Part shown: one piece after another, positions 6,484-8,047 of the stretch
Position numbering within the stretch: position 1 is the stretch's first letter
How the letters are laid out: each line of letters begins with the position of its first letter
Origin: JALXCG01 sp026991065 [NCBI: Gemmatimonadota bacterium]
GTDB lineage: Bacteria; GCA-2686955
Assembly: GCA_026991065.1 (NCBI GenBank)
Contig: JALXCG010000131.1
Coordinates: 1 to 8,047 of the forward strand
DNA: 8,047 nucleotides
Direction: 5' to 3'
The notes under the pieces: model-generated
What the model saw: only the letters and a program-made list of their open reading frames with translations
Databases searched by the model: none
Told to the model about the DNA's origin: nothing
Program-made: the position numbers and the translations under genes

Positions 6484-7548
6484 TCAGTCGGCTGCCGACT
6501 CGGATCCACCGATCACTTTGCGGATGAAGGAATCAACGATCTCCTGGCGGTCTTGGACCCAAAGTTGGGACGAAACCTCCTTTGGGAACGCCATTTCGGA
6601 TCCCAGGTCATAGGCGCCTGTATTGGTGTAGCCGTAGATATTCAGGGCACCGATCATATTGCAAACGACCAAACAGAGCATTGCCGCACGATAGAGCTTG
6701 TGCCGAGAGAGGATTCGGGCGACAAGTATGTAGCAAAACGGAATGATGGGCATGAGGGCGCGCAGCCCCGGAGCAAACGCAAGCGGTATCCAGGTAGCAA
6801 CAAGGAACGCCAGGAGTGATCGCTGATTCCTGTAAAGCGACAGAAGGCGGCTTGGATGGAAAAACTCCCATCCAATCCACAGAAGGATCGCTGAATAGAG
6901 CGCAGCGATTGGCAACAGGAACGGCGTTTTGTAGAGTGCGGGGAAGGGCACGAAGACAAGGAGCAGGTTTTCCAGTGCTTTGACGGACCGTGCCGCAACG
7001 GTAAACGCTAGTGTTTCCAGTCCGCCACCGTGTATCGCGCCCAGACCCACTCCTCGAGACTGCATCGCCTGGTACTGAGTGAAGTAGTCAATTGCAATGA
7101 TCGCGAGGGTAGTCAGTAGCAGCACAAGAGAAAGAGCTATTCTTCGCCTGCGCAACGTGTAGATCGCTACTGGAAAGCTGTGGAAAACAAACGGAGACTT
7201 GGCAAGATTGGCCAGGATAGAGAAGATACCGGCACGCCTTGGGTTGTGGAGATTCAACCAAGCAAGAAGGAGAAATGTCGTCAAGATCAAGTCATTGCGC
7301 TGGGCGATCCAGGTTACTGGATACACTAGAGTTGGGTGTAGAAACAGCGCAACGACCGTAAGGGCCGCGTGTTTTGTCCCATTGAGTGCTCTATGTGAAA
7401 GAACGATGCAGATGTTAAAGAATACGAGACCGACCAATCTGTGCAGAAAGGCGCCCGTGCTGACCAAGGAAACCACAGGGTAGGAGATGTGCCACAGCGG
7501 CCTGAAGAAGCTCTTGAGGCTTAGTGCCATGGCCTCGCCGAAATCCAA
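6484..7548 (-). CDS. C-terminal part of a GT-C-like polytopic membrane protein
   Basis: The fragment is 354 residues from a TTG at 7548. About nine to ten hydrophobic segments can be seen, near residues 22-50, 61-80, 86-100, 106-130, 137-154, 192-203, 208-228, 244-260, 264-280 and 287-304. RPLWHISYP (16-24) and HPTLVYPVTWIAQRNDLI (71-88) match a pattern familiar from the TMTC-like GT-C membrane glycosyltransferases, which use lipid-linked sugars. In that family the first helix and an acidic motif precede the RPL motif; here they lie upstream of the start, beyond a TAA at 7576-7578 (see the whole-locus entry). No Shine-Dalgarno precedes the TTG at 7548 or the ATG at 7530, so independent translation is doubtful. 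G+C is 57 of 120 bases over 7081-7200, well below the neighbours, hinting at transfer. It ends 269 bp before the radical SAM operon on the same strand. The sugar donor and acceptor cannot be told. Confidence 0.75.
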   Translation of the reverse strand: MDFGEAMALSLKSFFRPLWHISYPVVSLVSTGAFLHRLVGLVFFNICIVLSHRALNGTKHAALTVVALFLHPTLVYPVTWIAQRNDLILTTFLLLAWLNLHNPRRAGIFSILANLAKSPFVFHSFPVAIYTLRRRRIALSLVLLLTTLAIIAIDYFTQYQAMQSRGVGLGAIHGGGLETLAFTVAARSVKALENLLLVFVPFPALYKTPFLLPIAALYSAILLWIGWEFFHPSRLLSLYRNQRSLLAFLVATWIPLAFAPGLRALMPIIPFCYILVARILSRHKLYRAAMLCLVVCNMIGALNIYGYTNTGAYDLGSEMAFPKEVSSQLWVQDRQEIVDSFIRKVIGGSESAAD

Positions 7549-7575
7549 GCGCAGAAGTGTGAAGTCGTCCGAAGC

Positions 7576-7983
7576 TTACCCGAAGGTGAGCGAGTATGCA
7601 TAAAACGCATTCAAAATGAAGAGAGCAATCAGGAGGTTCGTGTGCTGGGAGACCGGTCCCTCTCTGAGCAGTTCACCAGTTGGTTGCCAGCTCGGGACTC
7701 GCGAGTAATCGCCCCGCTTCACGGTTGCTGGTGCAGCAAGAGAAGGGCTTAGGGTGGCTTTGGGCATGGGGGGCTTCGTCCTTGGCGCTTTCGACGTACC
7801 GGCGGCAAGATCCCTGGTTGGAAACCTGACGACTTCTGGAGCATCGGCAGAAGGAAGGAATCCTGGAGTTGGGAGTCTGCCGGTCCTTTCTGCCTGGCTC
7901 GGCGTCGCCATCCGGATCGACTTTTTTTCACGCACCGCTCCAGGTTTTCCAGGCGCCGGTGCCAAACGCCGCGGAGCAATCAT
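7576..7983 (-). CDS. N-terminal fragment of the GT-C-like protein
   Basis: This is a 135-residue open frame from the ATG at 7983. Residues 1-112 are rich in Pro, Ala, Arg and Lys with no recognisable domain; residues about 115-131 (NLLIALFILNAFYAYSL) form one strong transmembrane helix ending four residues before the stop. The true start is unclear: ATGs at 7983, 7911 and 7767 are all in frame, and none has a strong ribosome site (GGAG is only 3 bases from the first; an AAGGA lies about 11 bases before the third). Starting at 7767 gives a short cytoplasmic tail more typical of a GT-C protein. As a separate protein it would be a single-pass peptide of no known kind; I favour the split-gene reading. 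Confidence 0.5.
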   Translation of the reverse strand: MIAPRRLAPAPGKPGAVREKKSIRMATPSQAERTGRLPTPGFLPSADAPEVVRFPTRDLAAGTSKAPRTKPPMPKATLSPSLAAPATVKRGDYSRVPSWQPTGELLREGPVSQHTNLLIALFILNAFYAYSLTFG

Positions 7984-8047
7984 CCGCTCCGGGCAGCGAA
8001 GATCCTGGCCGAAGGGGCGCTTGGCGCGGCACCCGGTTTCGGCTCAA

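Larger units (their letters stand above)
6484..7983 (-). pseudogene. GT-C-like glycosyltransferase gene split by an in-frame TAA
   Basis: The two minus-strand open frames at 7983-7576 and 7548-6484 are in the same frame and separated by one TAA (7576-7578) plus ten sense codons. Reading through gives NAFYAYSLTFG, stop, ASDDFTLLRLDFGEAMALS, then the RPLWHISYP motif. That is the order expected in TMTC-like GT-C proteins: first helix, an acidic Asp-Asp loop, then the YRPL-type motif. One substitution (for example TAC or TAT to TAA) explains the break. The restored protein would have up to 499 residues, or about 427 if it begins at the ATG at 7767. Recent nonsense mutation, sequencing error and, less likely, readthrough are the options; TAA followed by G is not a favourable readthrough context. 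Confidence 0.65.

Noticed and set aside
1-8047. CRISPR array, tRNA, rRNA or insertion sequence
   Set aside because: I saw no regularly spaced repeats, cloverleaf-like segments, rRNA blocks or transposase motifs with terminal inverted repeats.

Overview
This is a high-GC bacterial window (sampled stretches of the central genes are 65-70% G+C) in which every well-supported gene lies on the minus strand. The codon use and the mix of B12-type radical SAM enzymes, NHL propeller proteins and a DUF4143-type ATPase resemble deltaproteobacterial-like or other GC-rich environmental lineages. The sequence has no rRNA, tRNA or housekeeping marker, so the taxonomy is only a guess.

Reading along the minus strand (right to left), the window begins with an N-terminal piece (7983-7576) and a C-terminal piece (7548-6484) of what appears to be one polytopic GT-C-type glycosyltransferase-like membrane protein. 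The two lie in the same frame and are separated only by an in-frame TAA at 7576-7578 and ten sense codons. The missing first transmembrane helix and the acidic Asp-Asp motif fall exactly at the break, so this looks like a nonsense-disrupted gene. Part of the locus is clearly lower in GC than its neighbours. A 269-bp non-coding gap (6215-6483), rich in inverted repeats, follows.

The core is a tightly packed three-gene operon on the minus strand: a cobalamin-binding-type radical SAM protein (6214-4718), a 713-residue double six-bladed NHL-repeat protein (4712-2571), and a second radical SAM protein with a SPASM-like C-terminal cluster domain (2569-1514). The gaps are 5 bp and 1 bp, which implies cotranscription and probable translational coupling. 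I know of no named system with this order, and no precursor-peptide gene is evident, so the substrate is unknown. A plausible reading is a biosynthetic module in which the two radical SAM enzymes act on one substrate and the propeller protein acts as scaffold or sensor.

Downstream lies a self-contained AAA_14/DUF4143 ATPase gene (1390-140). It has its own AT-rich promoter covered by a perfect 11-11-11 inverted repeat, and a 19-bp direct repeat lies on either side of it; together these suggest an independently acquired cassette. The extreme left edge (1-155, plus strand) may hold the broken 3' end of a convergent gene.
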